Of a stretch of DNA of 64,000 nt, positions 9,402 through 18,187 are shown in pieces. The first letter of the stretch is position 1. Each line of letters begins with the position of its first letter. The notes beneath the pieces were generated by a model. That model was given only the letters and a program-made list of their open reading frames with translations. It did no database searches and was not told where the DNA came from. A program made the translations under genes and the position numbers. The stretch is from JACMNW01 sp031406155 (lineage in GTDB: Bacteria > Pseudomonadota > Alphaproteobacteria > Rhodobacterales > Rhodobacteraceae), in the NCBI GenBank assembly GCA_031406155.1, contig JANOGW010000012.1, positions 62,001 to 126,000 on the forward strand. The letters are read 5' to 3'.

Positions 9402-9423
9402 TTGACCATGGAACATGGTTCAA
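9402..9423 (-). promoter_or_regulatory. Dyad symmetry upstream of the GFA gene
   Basis: TTGACCATG at 9402-9410 and CATGGTTCAA at 9414-9423 form a near-perfect inverted repeat around GAA, 22 bases before the GFA start. On the minus strand it begins with TTGAAC, which could be a -35 element. It may be an operator; no cognate regulator is evident nearby. Confidence 0.35.
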
Positions 9424-9591
9424 TGACCATTTTTTTGCGCCTCAACAACACGACTGGCAACATCGACCATCAGCCTGGTAAGTTGGGCAAGGCTGCCGCA
9501 GCGATTGCACAACAATTGATTTATGGCATGGCATTGGTCGGACTTCACTTCTAACTTTCAAACTGAAACACGATCCGCAAATGCCACATGC

Positions 9592-9620
9592 TTGACCCAC
9601 GCCAGCCTTTCATTAGGGTG
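9592..9620 (+). promoter_or_regulatory. Candidate sigma-70-type promoter for DUF4170-waaA-lpxK
   Basis: TTGACC (9592-9597) and TAGGGT (9615-9620) are separated by 17 bases. They lie about 30 bases before the DUF4170 start, which has AAGGATTCCC as its ribosome site. The -10 match is weak. The rest of the 9424-9591 stretch shows nothing I can support, apart from a short minus-strand Cys-containing frame of about 41 codons without a ribosome site. Confidence 0.4.
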
Positions 9621-9651
9621 CGCTCCAGCATTTCCATAAGGATTCCCTCTC

Positions 9652-9897
9652 ATGACCCAGCGCCTTCACCTTGTCTTTGGTGGCGAATTGGTGTCCCCCA
9701 CCAAAAACGTCTTCAAAGACGTCTCCGCGCTGCATGTCGTGGGCCTGTTCCCCGATTACGCCACCGCCTTCATCGCTTGGAAGGCCGAGGCGCAACGCAC
9801 TGTCGATGACGCCCACACCCGGTATTTCATCGCCAATATCCACCGTCTGCGCGATGCGGCCAGCCCTGCTTCGGGGACAGTCGAGGCAGAGGGCTGA
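9652..9897 (+). CDS. DUF4170 domain-containing small protein
   Basis: 81 residues beginning MTQRLHLVFGGEL, with FKDVSALHVVGLFPDY and a C-terminal RYFIANIHRLRD. This matches the short DUF4170 family, which in Rhodobacterales and relatives usually sits directly before the Kdo transferase gene. Function is unknown. It has no signal peptide or membrane segment, so it is probably cytosolic. It is 13 bases ahead of waaA and very likely in its operon, which suggests a link to lipid A-Kdo synthesis. Confidence 0.82.
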   Translation: MTQRLHLVFGGELVSPTKNVFKDVSALHVVGLFPDYATAFIAWKAEAQRTVDDAHTRYFIANIHRLRDAASPASGTVEAEG

Positions 9898-9910
9898 ACG
9901 GCAGAACCCG

Positions 9911-11107
9911 ATGGCATATTCGCTTGGTCTGAAGCTTTACAACCTTGCCAGCAGGCGGGAACCCACTACTGCAACGCCGCGCCCTGACCGCCCGGCGGGG
10001 CGGCTTTTATGGCTGAATGTTCCGGCACCTGACCGGGCATCGCCATTGCTGGAATTGGCCCGCCGGCTAGTTGCGGATGATGGCTGTCGTGTGTTGATCA
10101 CCTGCCCGGCTGAACTGGTGTTGCCCGGCGGGGCGATCCAGGATGCGGCCCCGCATGATACACCTGCCGATACGAAGGCGTTCTTGCAGCACTGGCAGCC
10201 CGAACTTGCCATTCTCGCCGATGGCGAATTGCGCCCGGCGTTGCTGAACGAGGCTGAGGATCGGGCGCTGCCCATTATCATCGTGCAGGGCCGCGAGCCC
10301 TATCTGCTGCGCGAACGCGAAGGTTGGTATCCCGGCCTTGCCCGCAGCCTTTTGCACCGTATCCCACATGTCCTGACGCTAGACGAAACTGCGGCGCGTG
10401 CCTTTCGCAAGGCGGGTGCTCTGCCGGAAACCGTCGAAGTTGCCGGCCGGATGGAGGAACAAAGTGCCGTCTTGCCGCATACCGAAGCGGAACGCGCGTC
10501 ACTGGCCGAGATGCTGGCCGCGCGGCCGATCTGGCTGGTTGCGGGATTGGCCGAAGCCGAGGAGGACGCGGTTATCGTGGCCCACAGGCGCGCGCTTCGG
10601 CTGACGCACCGGTTGCTGCTGATCGTGGCGGCACAGGATACCGAACAGGCCGAGGCGCTGGCAAAAAAGATGGAAGACGGGCAGGGCTGGAACGTGGCCC
10701 TTCGAAGTTCCGAACAGGAACCAGAGCCGGAGGTTGAGGTGCTGATCGCCGATGGCCCGGCAGAGTTGGGGCTTTGGTACCGGCTTGCGCCCATCACTTT
10801 TCTGGGCGGCAGTCTGTTGGGGGATGGCTGCATTCGCAATCCGATGGAGGGTGCGGCGCTGGGATCGTCGTTGATCTGCGGGCCGCATCCCGGCAAGTTT
10901 GGCGCGGAGTTTGGCCGCCTTGGTGCAGCCCGCGCAATGCGTGCAGCGGCGTCTTCGGATGAATTGTCGGACGCGCTGTCCGAACTTCTGGCCCCGGACC
11001 GCGCGGCAAGGCTGGCCAATGCCGCGTGGTCGGTTGCTTCAGACGGAGCAGAAGTGACGAACAACGTCGTCGCCCTGATCCGCCGCATTCTTGATGGCGA
11101 CCGCTGA
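9911..11107 (+). CDS. waaA: 3-deoxy-D-manno-octulosonic acid transferase
   Basis: About 398 residues. WaaA (KdtA) transfers Kdo from CMP-Kdo to lipid IVA at the cytosolic face of the inner membrane. The N-terminal half matches the Kdo transferase N-domain (AYSLGLKLYNL, WLNVPAP, LITCPAELV). The C-terminal half has the GT-B donor-site features FLGGSLLG and a conserved NPMEGAALG segment. It is slightly shorter than the E. coli enzyme. ATG at 9911 is chosen over the upstream frame, which overlaps DUF4170. Its TGA shares one base with the ATG of lpxK, so the pair is coupled. Confidence 0.88.
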   Translation: MAYSLGLKLYNLASRREPTTATPRPDRPAGRLLWLNVPAPDRASPLLELARRLVADDGCRVLITCPAELVLPGGAIQDAAPHDTPADTKAFLQHWQPELAILADGELRPALLNEAEDRALPIIIVQGREPYLLREREGWYPGLARSLLHRIPHVLTLDETAARAFRKAGALPETVEVAGRMEEQSAVLPHTEAERASLAEMLAARPIWLVAGLAEAEEDAVIVAHRRALRLTHRLLLIVAAQDTEQAEALAKKMEDGQGWNVALRSSEQEPEPEVEVLIADGPAELGLWYRLAPITFLGGSLLGDGCIRNPMEGAALGSSLICGPHPGKFGAEFGRLGAARAMRAAASSDELSDALSELLAPDRAARLANAAWSVASDGAEVTNNVVALIRRILDGDR

Positions 11108-12099
11108 TGCGCGCACCCGCTTTCTGGAATGCGTCGCCAGATCAGCCGACGCTGCTGGCGCGGGCACTGTCGCCACTCGCTGCATTATACGCCATTGGCA
11201 CAGCGCGGCGTTTGCGGGGGCCCGGCTACCGCGCCAAGATACCGGTGATCTGCATCGGCAACCTGAATGCGGGCGGTACTGGCAAGACCCCCGCTGTCAT
11301 GGCGCTGGTCGGGCGGCTGGGGCAGCGTGGCGATGGCCCGGTCCATATCGTTTCGCGGGGTTACGGCGGGCGGCTTTCCGGACCGATCCTCGTTGATCCG
11401 GTGATGCACACTGCCGCCGATGTCGGCGACGAGCCGCTGCTGCTTGCGGCATTTGCCCCGGTCTGGGTTGCACGGGACCGCGTCTTGGGTGTGTTGGCCG
11501 CCGAGGCTGCGGGGGCGGTGGCCGTCGTGATGGATGATGGTTTTCAGAACCCGGGTGTGACCAAAGACCTGTCGATCATCACGGTGGATGCCCGTGCCGC
11601 CTTTGGCAATGGGCGCTGTATTCCTGCCGGACCCTTGCGTGAACCGGTACTCACCGGCCTTGCGCGCGCGGACATGGTGTTGTCTATCGGCACTGCTGAA
11701 GATCAGGCCCGTTTCACGACCATCTGGGGGGCCATGATCACGCGGCCAAGGCTGGAAAGCCAACTTCTGCCGCTTAAGACCGGCATGGACTGGCACGGGC
11801 AGCGTGTTCTGGCTTTCGCCGGTATCGGCTACCCCGAAAAGTTTTTCGCCACCCTGCGGGCAGAGGGGGCGGTTCTGGCCGCCACCGTTGCACTGGACGA
11901 TCATCAACCCCTGTCAACCACCCTGATGCAGCGGCTGGACGTGCAGGCAAGATCGCTTGGCGCGCAGCTTGTCACCACCGAAAAAGACGCGATCCGCCTA
12001 CCGGAAGAGTACCGTATGAAAGTGCTGACCTTGCCAGTGCGCCTGCATCTGGACGATTGGTCTGTGCTGGATGCAGCACTGGCGGGGCTGGGTCTGTGA
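11107..12099 (+). CDS. lpxK: Tetraacyldisaccharide 4'-kinase
   Basis: 330 residues. LpxK phosphorylates the 4' position of the lipid A disaccharide. The Walker A motif is in IGNLNAGGTGKTPAVM (around residues 49-64), followed by VSRGYGG and DDGFQNP, all hallmarks of LpxK. The start ATG at 11107 overlaps the waaA stop (TGATG). The N-terminus has the expected membrane-associating hydrophobic stretch. The gene ends the lipid A operon; the next gene is convergent. Confidence 0.93.
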   Translation: MRAPAFWNASPDQPTLLARALSPLAALYAIGTARRLRGPGYRAKIPVICIGNLNAGGTGKTPAVMALVGRLGQRGDGPVHIVSRGYGGRLSGPILVDPVMHTAADVGDEPLLLAAFAPVWVARDRVLGVLAAEAAGAVAVVMDDGFQNPGVTKDLSIITVDARAAFGNGRCIPAGPLREPVLTGLARADMVLSIGTAEDQARFTTIWGAMITRPRLESQLLPLKTGMDWHGQRVLAFAGIGYPEKFFATLRAEGAVLAATVALDDHQPLSTTLMQRLDVQARSLGAQLVTTEKDAIRLPEEYRMKVLTLPVRLHLDDWSVLDAALAGLGL

Positions 12100-12153
12100 T
12101 GCAATAGGGATGATCCGCAGATCGCCCCAATGCCGCCTGGCGCCTCTGTCAGC

Positions 12154-12807
12154 TTACTTTGCCAGTTCCGCGTCCAGGATCACCTTCAGCTCCTCATAGG
12201 CCATGTTCGCGTGCTTGACCCCGTTGACGATCAGAGTCGGTGTGCTTTCGACCTGATCCGCTGCGGCATTGGTCTGGTACGCCGTAACCATCGCCTGCGC
12301 CATATCGGCATTGTCGAGACAGGCGCCTAAGGTCGCATCATCAAGGCCAGCCGTGCGCCCGATCTTCTTAAGGTTTTCGACCACGACCGTCGGATCATCG
12401 GACGCCGACCATTCCGATTGCGACGCAAACAGAATATCGGAAATGCCAAAATACCGCATCTCCCCGCCACAGCGCGCAACCATAGCCGCCCACAGCCCAT
12501 AGCGATCAAAATACACCTCGCGGTAGACGAATTTGATCTTGCCGGTGTCGATGTAGTCTTTCTTCAGCGGCTTGAAGACTTCGGTATGAAATCGTGCGCA
12601 ATGCGGGCAGGTAAAGCTGGCATATTCGGTCAGCGTGACTTTGGCATCCTTGTTGCCGATGACCATGTCGGGCACGACAATCGACTCGGCAGTTGCGGCG
12701 GTTTGCGCAGATGTCGGCGATCCTGCGACCATGAGGCCAAATGCCGATGCCAATACAAGGACCAATGCCGCCAACCCTCGTCTGTCGATACCAAACGTGC
12801 CAATCAT
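12154..12807 (-). CDS. DsbA-family thiol:disulfide interchange protein
   Basis: About 217 residues. An N-terminal signal or anchor segment ends near AGSPTSAQT. A thioredoxin-fold domain follows with the active site CPHC in YASFTCPHCARFH, and a cis-Pro region in ESTPTLIVNG. Such proteins form or isomerise disulfides in the periplasm. ATG at 12807 overlaps the stop of the upstream DUF721 gene by four bases (ATGA), which fixes the start. AGAAGG lies ten bases before it. Oxidase versus reductase role is not decidable. Confidence 0.88.
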   Translation of the reverse strand: MIGTFGIDRRGLAALVLVLASAFGLMVAGSPTSAQTAATAESIVVPDMVIGNKDAKVTLTEYASFTCPHCARFHTEVFKPLKKDYIDTGKIKFVYREVYFDRYGLWAAMVARCGGEMRYFGISDILFASQSEWSASDDPTVVVENLKKIGRTAGLDDATLGACLDNADMAQAMVTAYQTNAAADQVESTPTLIVNGVKHANMAYEELKVILDAELAK

Positions 12808-13349
12808 TGCTTTGAACCTTCTGATGTTTTCGTTCGCGTTAGAACATTCTGTGCCAAAAGCGCAAGTGCGTCGCGCAGGCCGCTGTCTGTGACGCCACTT
12901 GCAGTCCGGGCGGCATTCGCCAAAACTGCCGGGTCGGGTGCCGGTTTTGCCTGTGCCGGTGCTGCGCGAAATTCTGCCTGTCCTTCGGCAAAGCCAGTGG
13001 ATGCGGTCTGTGTCAGGGCGATGCGCGAAATCGCGGCATACCCGTAGCAGGCGTTGACCTTGGCCCTGATCGTATCTTTCCGCATCTCGACCATCGGTGC
13101 AACCGGCCCCGAGGTCAGCAGCGTCAGAGTGGCCCCCATGCCGCCCTGCGAATAGCCAACTTTCACGGGCCGTGTACAGCCCGCCAGATCTTCGCCGACA
13201 ATCTCTGCCCAATGGGTCAGCAACCGGGCTACCGCAAAGCCACGCTTTTCGCCCGCCACCCTGATCGGGTCACGCACCAGCCCGCCTGCCGGTTCAAATC
13301 CGCGCATCCGGCGGATTGGCTTCGGGTTAGGGGCGGATGGGCGGGGCAT
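12804..13349 (-). CDS. DUF721 (DciA-like) domain protein
   Basis: About 181 residues. Residues 30-120 show the DUF721 pattern: HWAEIVGEDLAGCTRPVKVGY, then ATLTLLTSGPVAPMVEMRKDTIRAKVNACYGY. DUF721 includes DciA, the replicative helicase loader or operator of bacteria without DnaC. The C-terminal 60 residues are Ala-rich and unlike DciA. ATG at 13349 has AAGGAACAG upstream. It is coupled to the DsbA-like gene and divergent from mutY across 85 bases. A DciA role is inference from the family. Confidence 0.75.
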   Translation of the reverse strand: MPRPSAPNPKPIRRMRGFEPAGGLVRDPIRVAGEKRGFAVARLLTHWAEIVGEDLAGCTRPVKVGYSQGGMGATLTLLTSGPVAPMVEMRKDTIRAKVNACYGYAAISRIALTQTASTGFAEGQAEFRAAPAQAKPAPDPAVLANAARTASGVTDSGLRDALALLAQNVLTRTKTSEGSKQ

Positions 13350-13434
13350 CTGTTCCTTTCCAGGACGTTGACTTATGCATATCAGGTGCATGGCCCCGCA
13401 TTCCAGTGCAATGCCCGCCTTGGGAGAATAAAGA

Positions 13435-14472
13435 TTGCGTGATGCCGACCTCGCTTCCGATTTGCTGCGCTGGTACGATGCCAATGCCCGCGTCATGCCA
13501 TGGCGCATATCGCCCGTAGATCGCGCGAATGGTGTGGTCCCCGACCCCTACCGCATCTGGCTGTCCGAGGTGATGCTGCAACAAACCACCGTTGCTGCGG
13601 TGCGCGCCTATTTCCACCGCTTCACCGCGCGCTGGCCAACAGTGCAGGATCTTGCCGCCGCCACCGATGCCGATGTGATGGCCGAATGGGCGGGGCTTGG
13701 GTATTATGCCCGGGCGCGCAACTTGCTGGCTTGTGCCCGCGCGGTTGTGGCTGATCACGGCGGGCACTTTCCGAACACATCGGCCACCCTGCAAACGCTG
13801 CCCGGCGTTGGCCCCTATACCGCCGCCGCCATCGCCGCCATCGCGTTTGACGAACCTGCAACCGTGGTTGACGGCAATGTCGAACGCGTCATGGCGCGGC
13901 TTTACAACCTTGAAACCCCACTTCCCGCCGCCAAACCCGCCCTGACCGCGCTTGCCGCCGCGCTGACCCCGCCCATCAGGCCCGGCGATTATGCTCAGGC
14001 GGTGATGGATCTTGGCGCTACCATCTGCACGCCGCGCAAGCCCGCCTGCAGTCTGTGCCCATGGTTGGCCGCCTGCCAGGCGCGCATCGCCGACACGCAA
14101 GCGACGCTGCCCCGCAAAACCGCGAAACCTGCCAAACCCACGCGCAACGGCACCCTCTGGCTTGCCCGCCGCCCTGACGGCACATGGCTGGTGGAAACGC
14201 GACCCGCAAAGGGCCTGTTGGGCGGCATGCTGGGCTTTCCCGGCACCGATTGGGATGGCGCGGGCGGGCCCGAACCATTGGCAGCCGACTGGAGACGACT
14301 GGGCGAGGTGCGCCACACTTTCACGCATTTCCACCTGATCCTTGATGTGCTGCTGGCCCACACTGCCGCCAGCCCCATTCGCGGCAGCTACACCGCCTTG
14401 CGCCCGTCAGACCTGCCCACCGTGATGCGCAAGGCCTACGACCTTGCGTCAGCCCATCAATTGCCGGGTTGA
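13435..14472 (+). CDS. mutY: A/G-specific adenine glycosylase
   Basis: 345 residues. MutY removes adenine mispaired with 8-oxoguanine. It has MPWR and LQQTT near the N-terminus, the helix-hairpin-helix LPGVGPYTAAAI, the catalytic Asp in VVDGNVERV, and a [4Fe-4S] cluster set C-x6-C-x2-C-x5-C in ICTPRKPACSLCPWLAAC. A NUDIX-like C-terminal domain recognises 8-oxoG. The start is TTG at 13435 behind GGGAGAATAAAGA. Divergent from the DUF721 gene. Confidence 0.93.
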   Translation: MRDADLASDLLRWYDANARVMPWRISPVDRANGVVPDPYRIWLSEVMLQQTTVAAVRAYFHRFTARWPTVQDLAAATDADVMAEWAGLGYYARARNLLACARAVVADHGGHFPNTSATLQTLPGVGPYTAAAIAAIAFDEPATVVDGNVERVMARLYNLETPLPAAKPALTALAAALTPPIRPGDYAQAVMDLGATICTPRKPACSLCPWLAACQARIADTQATLPRKTAKPAKPTRNGTLWLARRPDGTWLVETRPAKGLLGGMLGFPGTDWDGAGGPEPLAADWRRLGEVRHTFTHFHLILDVLLAHTAASPIRGSYTALRPSDLPTVMRKAYDLASAHQLPG

Positions 14473-14518
14473 GCGGCCACGGATTTCCGCTATCCTTGCC
14501 CCTTGCACGAGGGACCCT

Positions 14519-15643
14519 ATGCAGAACACAAAACACAGCCTGACCAATGCCCTGCCGTTCTGGCTGTCGCTTGGCCTGCTGCCGACCGGCATTTTCAGCG
14601 CCTGGTACGGCGGGATCGCCACTATTGCCCTGCCGCTGCTGACCTGGGGTCTGTTTTCCGTGCTGGATGCGCTGATCGGGCAGACCCGCGACAACGCCGA
14701 TCCGCACACGCCCGAGGCTGATCTGTACTGGTACCGGCTGATCACCCTTGTCTGGTTTCCATTGCAGGCTGTGCTGCTGTTCGGCCTGATCGCCTATGTC
14801 ACCCGCGCGCCGCATCTAGGCGGGTGGGAAAAGCTGGCGATTTTCTTTGGCATGGGCGTTGTGTCCGGGACCATCGGCATCACCTATGCCCATGAACTGA
14901 TGCACCAGAAATCAAAGGCGGAGCGATGGCTGGGTGATCTGTTGATGGCGTCCGTGCTGTATTCGCATTTCCGTAGTGAACATCTGCGCGTGCATCACGT
15001 CCACATTGGCACCCCCAAAGACGCCGTCACCGCGCGCTACAACGAAGGCTTCCACCGCTATTTCCCCCGCGTGCTGTGGCAATGTGCCCGGTCCGCGTGG
15101 CATGCCGAGGCCGCAATGCTGGCGCGCCGCAACCTTCCCGTAACCCACCGCTCAAACCCGTTCTGGCGCTACGGCGCGCTGCAAGCGGGCATGCTGGCGC
15201 TCGCTTATGCCTTGGGCGGCTGGCAGGGCGTGGGGCTGTTCGCGGTGCAAGCCTTCGTCGCCGTCTGGCAACTGGAACTGGTGGATTACGTCGAACACTA
15301 CGGGCTGACCCGCCGCCACCTTGGCGCTGGCAAATACGAACACGTCCAGCCCCGCCATTCGTGGAACGCCGCCCACAAGGCGTCAAACTGGCTGCTGATC
15401 AACCTGCAACGCCATTCCGACCACCACTACAAACCCGACCGCCGCTTCCCCCTGCTGCAAAGCCACACCGAGGACGCCGCCCCCCAACTCCCCTACGGCT
15501 ACCCCACGATGACCGCCCTCGCGATGATCCCCCCCCTGTGGAAGCGCGTGATGAACAAACGAGTGCGGGCGTGGAGGAAACAGAACTATCCCGACATCAC
15601 GGACTGGAAGGCGTATAACAAGGGGACGCATGTGGTGGGGTGA
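14519..15643 (+). CDS. alkB: AlkB-like integral-membrane alkane 1-monooxygenase / fatty acid desaturase superfamily
   Basis: About 374 residues with several membrane helices. The eight-His diiron boxes are present: HELMH at 125-129, EHLRVHHVH at 154-162, and LQRHSDHHYKPDRRF near residue 300, plus the AlkB signature DYVEHYGL near 263. Family enzymes hydroxylate medium-chain n-alkanes using rubredoxin. No rubredoxin gene lies nearby, so the electron donor must be elsewhere. ATG at 14519 has GAGGGA upstream. It follows mutY by 46 bases. A substrate other than alkanes is possible. Confidence 0.85.
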   Translation: MQNTKHSLTNALPFWLSLGLLPTGIFSAWYGGIATIALPLLTWGLFSVLDALIGQTRDNADPHTPEADLYWYRLITLVWFPLQAVLLFGLIAYVTRAPHLGGWEKLAIFFGMGVVSGTIGITYAHELMHQKSKAERWLGDLLMASVLYSHFRSEHLRVHHVHIGTPKDAVTARYNEGFHRYFPRVLWQCARSAWHAEAAMLARRNLPVTHRSNPFWRYGALQAGMLALAYALGGWQGVGLFAVQAFVAVWQLELVDYVEHYGLTRRHLGAGKYEHVQPRHSWNAAHKASNWLLINLQRHSDHHYKPDRRFPLLQSHTEDAAPQLPYGYPTMTALAMIPPLWKRVMNKRVRAWRKQNYPDITDWKAYNKGTHVVG

Positions 15644-15698
15644 GGGGCAGTAACTGACACACTCCATGCTTTCGCTTGTGGGTTAATATGCAAATAAG

Positions 15699-17939
15699 TT
15701 AATCTCTGGATAGTTGTATTGCCTGTTGTAGGTCGCGCGCTTGCGCATCAAACTCACCGCCAAGCATCGCTTGCAATCTTTCAACTGAAGCGTCCCAGTC
15801 GAGAAACGGAGAAACAGTCGATTGTGATAGCGGATAATATACTTTGTCACTGATCATCCATCCCCGCATGCGTCTTAAAAGCTTTAAAAACTCGTGATCG
15901 GTCTTGCTGTTACTTTCCGCCCATGCTTTAGCATCATCGTTTCCGGCAATATTCATCCAACCGAATAGATATGACGGCAAGTCAGGAAGCGATGCTATCA
16001 GATCTTGAGTCCCTGTCTTAGCTAAACGTTCTTTCAAGATTTGTACCAATTGATCAAGTTCATCGTTAGTAAAGACCCATTCGTCCGAACTACTTGGTCT
16101 ATCACCTACCCGACCATGAGTGAACATTTGGTTTCTGAAAAACCTCCCAATCAACCAATTTAAGGCCCTACCATCGCGGGCCATCCATTTTGCCAATTCT
16201 AATTTTTGGTGACCTGCTTTTTGACCAATCTCATCCAGACAGTTCTCGACTATCCATATCGCCCGTTGTTCAACTGACACGTCAAAGGCGCGTGGCCCAG
16301 TGTCCGCCGCTAAAACAGTATCCATAGTATCAGAAAAACCGTGAACAAGTCCTACCAGCGTATCTAATTCTAATCTTGATATAGCGTCCTTATCAAGGCG
16401 ATTTAAAATATGCTCAAACCAAGTTTTACCAGAGGCCTTGGTCTTGACTGCATACTCATTCAAACGCGTAATTAGAGTTTCAGGATTATCTTTAGCTAAA
16501 TTTAGGAGTTCACGAAATTTGGCTTCTGGAATAACAGTTTTTGGGCCAGTCAAAGCGAAATAGAATCTATAGTGCAGGGGACTCCCAAGTCTTCGTTGTT
16601 GAATTGAAGTATTAGTATCGCGCATAGACACTTCCCCAAAAACACATTTCTCGGGTTCGCTAACTCGTGAGACCCCCGGTATGTATTTTTTGAGGTGCCA
16701 AATTGAACGCAGAGATCCTACTTCCTCTGATGGCAATATCTCTTGCAATCGCTTGCCCATATCAGATTTGGTTTCTTTATAAATAACACCATCGCCAGTG
16801 ACTAACACTGAGCGAGTGGAAAGATACTCTTCTAACCACTGATATAGCTTATAGTTTGCAATCTTAATCAAATGTAATCTGCAAAGATCAGGAAAGTAAA
16901 CATCAGCAACGATACCCCGATAAACAAAGCGAATAGCGTTGAGTGCTAATTTTACTTCACGCGGCATAGATAAATTCATGCCTTCGAAGTCAACAGCCGA
17001 TTTAAGATCGTCAAGAAGATCACCATCAGCAGGCTGGTTGTTTACTTCTTGGTATAATTCACTTGCACCTTTCAAGAATTGTTGTCGTAAGTCGAATGGC
17101 TCGGGAAGCGGGATTGCGAACGTTAACTGAACAATCTTTTGGAGAAACAAATCTCCGTCTTCAACGTTAAGTCCAGTCTTGAGCGCATTTGCAAGAACTG
17201 TCCGATCGTAGCACATTAAATATACTACCTTAGGAAAATCTGCAACGGAGCGAACCAATCGAACCACTTCTACAGCCTGTGATGGTTCTAACCTGTCTAG
17301 ATCGTCCAGAATAACGACAAAACCAATATCCACCTGTTGAAGTTTCTCGATGATAGATTTCTTCAATTCAGTCGTCGTTACTCCTTTGTCGACAAACTGT
17401 TCTAATGCATCTGCCCCCGCGTCCATCATGTCACCCAAGAGTTGACCTCCGGGAACAACATAACCCGCAAAGCGGGCTAGTGGTGCAAAACGACGCGCAG
17501 TCTTTTGACCGTATGCAAGAACCATTTTGCTGACGTCTATAGCATCTGTATGTATCGCGTTTGACTCACCGTTCAGTCGCGATACTTTGTCTTGTTCGGC
17601 TTGGAGCGCCAGTGAAATAGGCGCAAGCAATGACATCACTAAAGATGACGCATCCCCATCCAGCCAAGGAGCGATTTTAATCGTATGGATGTTTTTCGAC
17701 TGCACTTTTTCGAGTTCTGCAGTTAGAAAATTAAGCAAGGAAGTCTTTCCCGACCCCCACCGCCCTTCCAATCCAATAACCATTCCGTCGCCTTGGGAGG
17801 CTTCTATGATAGCGGTTGCCAGTTGAGCAGCTATACCAACAAAGCCAAAATGGTCATCGTCACTGAGGACCAAAGCACGATCTGAGTCCAAGGCTTGCTT
17901 CACTATGATTCCACTTACTATTTGTTGTGAGTGTCGCAT
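15699..17939 (-). CDS. KAP-family P-loop NTPase, AT-rich and probably acquired
   Basis: 746 residues. Walker A GRWGSGKTS is at 59-67 and Walker B VVILDDLDRL at 208-217, with LVRSVADFPKVVYLMCYD just after. This is the KAP NTPase pattern (Kidins220/ARMS and phage-exclusion protein PifA). A weakly hydrophobic insert (residues 151-170) sits where family members carry membrane helices. The C-terminal 400 residues have no domain I recognise. The gene is clearly AT-richer than both neighbours and stands alone between alkB and ccrM. KAP proteins are often linked to phage defence; that role here is inference. No strong ribosome site is seen before ATG 17939. Confidence 0.82.
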   Translation of the reverse strand: MRHSQQIVSGIIVKQALDSDRALVLSDDDHFGFVGIAAQLATAIIEASQGDGMVIGLEGRWGSGKTSLLNFLTAELEKVQSKNIHTIKIAPWLDGDASSLVMSLLAPISLALQAEQDKVSRLNGESNAIHTDAIDVSKMVLAYGQKTARRFAPLARFAGYVVPGGQLLGDMMDAGADALEQFVDKGVTTTELKKSIIEKLQQVDIGFVVILDDLDRLEPSQAVEVVRLVRSVADFPKVVYLMCYDRTVLANALKTGLNVEDGDLFLQKIVQLTFAIPLPEPFDLRQQFLKGASELYQEVNNQPADGDLLDDLKSAVDFEGMNLSMPREVKLALNAIRFVYRGIVADVYFPDLCRLHLIKIANYKLYQWLEEYLSTRSVLVTGDGVIYKETKSDMGKRLQEILPSEEVGSLRSIWHLKKYIPGVSRVSEPEKCVFGEVSMRDTNTSIQQRRLGSPLHYRFYFALTGPKTVIPEAKFRELLNLAKDNPETLITRLNEYAVKTKASGKTWFEHILNRLDKDAISRLELDTLVGLVHGFSDTMDTVLAADTGPRAFDVSVEQRAIWIVENCLDEIGQKAGHQKLELAKWMARDGRALNWLIGRFFRNQMFTHGRVGDRPSSSDEWVFTNDELDQLVQILKERLAKTGTQDLIASLPDLPSYLFGWMNIAGNDDAKAWAESNSKTDHEFLKLLRRMRGWMISDKVYYPLSQSTVSPFLDWDASVERLQAMLGGEFDAQARDLQQAIQLSRD

Positions 17940-18109
17940 GGCTTTCGCCGTGGCACGACAGGATTGCTAACTTATGTACAAACTGCACAAACTATAAGAC
18001 CTCGGTATCTATCGCATTCCAACCCTTAAAATTCCCTTAACACCCCACCCACATCCCAACGATATCAACCCATTACCCCCCGTAACACAGGTGATACCAA
18101 CCAAAAAAA

Positions 18110-18135
18110 GCCCCATCCTGAAAACAGGATGGGGC
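18110..18135 (-). terminator. Rho-independent terminator of ccrM
   Basis: Perfect 11-bp stem (GCCCCATCCTG / CAGGATGGGGC) with an AAAA loop at 18121-18124. Read on the minus strand it is followed by seven T residues, complement of 18103-18109. It lies 52 bases beyond the ccrM stop. The rest of 17940-18187 shows no gene. Confidence 0.9.
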
Positions 18136-18187
18136 AGGTATATTCCAGAATATCCAGAATACAGGCGGTCAGAATTCGGTGCGGACT

